From the NCBI GenBank assembly GCA_030642845.1, contig DAOWMZ010000131.1:1-5978 (forward strand): 5,978 nucleotides of DNA. The letters are read 5' to 3'. A program made the position numbers and the translations under genes. Shown here piece after piece: positions 5,673 to 5,978 of this stretch. The notes beneath the pieces are model-generated. The model searched no databases and had not been told where the DNA came from. It was given only the letters and a program-made list of their open reading frames with translations. Numbering within the stretch: position 1 is the stretch's first letter; every line of letters starts with the position of its first letter. The DNA is from Candidatus Zixiibacteriota bacterium. GTDB taxonomy: Bacteria > Zixibacteria > MSB-5A5 > GN15 > FEB-12.

Positions 5673-5978
5673 ATGACCGAGCGAATATATTATAAAGACC
5701 CAACTATTCTGGAATTTGATGCAAGCATTGTAGAAACCGGTAAAAAAGGGGATCAATATTTTACTATCTTGGATAAAACTGCATTTTACCCTACTTCCGG
5801 CGGACAACTTTATGATACCGGAGAATTAAATAATATCCCGGTTGTTGATGTTATCGAGAATAATGACCGAATTCTGCATCTTACTGATCAACAAGTTGGA
5901 GAAACTGGTAAAAAAGTTAAAGGTATTGTTAATAAAACCAGACGGCAAATGAATCGCCAGAACCACAGTGCTCAGCAT
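5673..5978 (+). CDS. Alanyl-tRNA editing protein, AlaX type, N-terminal part (3' end outside window)
   Basis: This is a free-standing relative of the editing domain of alanyl-tRNA synthetase, which hydrolyses Ser or Gly mischarged on tRNA-Ala in the cytosol. The 102 visible residues open with MTERIYYKDPTILEFDA, a usual start for the longer AlaX proteins, which supports ATG 5673. TAFYPTSGGQLYDTGEL (residues 36-52) is the signature glycine-rich block, then VVDV and RILHLTD. The frame reaches NHSAQH, giving the HxxxH zinc pair His98 and His102 exactly at the window edge; the partner Cys/His motif lies beyond. It is not alaS, because the N-terminal catalytic domain is absent. The N-terminal style suggests the long form (about 400 residues, with a C-terminal DHHA1 domain), which is inference. 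No clear ribosome site precedes it; a TTG at 5658 in frame is a less likely start. It lies 68 nt after the FAH-family gene with no obvious terminator between, so co-transcription is likely. Confidence 0.92.
   Translation, partial: MTERIYYKDPTILEFDASIVETGKKGDQYFTILDKTAFYPTSGGQLYDTGELNNIPVVDVIENNDRILHLTDQQVGETGKKVKGIVNKTRRQMNRQNHSAQH

Noticed and set aside
5592..5807. Minus-strand open frame of 71 codons over the FAH-AlaX junction
   Set aside because: It overlaps the clear AlaX coding region on the opposite strand and has no recognisable motif.
5673..5978. Last gene as alanyl-tRNA synthetase (alaS)
   Set aside because: The gene begins directly with the editing-domain type sequence; the large class II catalytic domain is missing upstream.

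Overview
The window is an ordinary-looking stretch of bacterial chromosome, AT-rich by eye, with six protein genes (two cut by the window edges), short intergenic gaps and no RNA genes, mobile elements or CRISPR. A lipoprotein signal on one product, and a probable signal-peptide-bearing outer-membrane beta-barrel, point to a diderm (Gram-negative-type) bacterium. Several genes have clear GGAG/GAGG-type ribosome binding sites. The sequence alone does not let me name a phylum; an uncultured lineage is possible, but that is a guess.

Positions 2-2588 (+) look like one operon. It holds the C-terminal half of 3-dehydroquinate synthase (aroB), then type II 3-dehydroquinase (aroQ, 3 nt later), then a 525-residue zinc-peptidase lipoprotein (1 nt later). 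The first two enzymes catalyse consecutive shikimate-pathway steps: DAHP to 3-dehydroquinate, then to 3-dehydroshikimate. The peptidase is predicted to act outside the cytoplasm, so its place here probably reflects shared transcription rather than shared chemistry.

Positions 2604-3233 (-) hold a convergent gene for a small exported, probably beta-barrel protein of unknown function. Only 15 bp separate its stop from the peptidase stop. Positions 3234-3405 form a 172-bp AT-rich divergent regulatory region with an 8-bp inverted repeat.

Positions 3406-5978 (+) encode a MATE-family multidrug/cation antiporter, a fumarylacetoacetate hydrolase (FAH)-superfamily enzyme, and the N-terminal part of a free-standing alanyl-tRNA editing protein (AlaX type). 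The FAH gene has a GTG start, a good ribosome binding site and a plausible promoter carrying a 10-bp palindrome. The AlaX gene follows after 68 nt and may be co-transcribed.

I found no convincing new multi-gene system. The points most worth a second look are an apparent Glu-to-Ala change in the FAH lid dyad, a gluzincin lipoprotein with mixed M2/M3 character at the end of an aro operon, the orphan beta-barrel protein, and two short symmetric elements in promoter regions.
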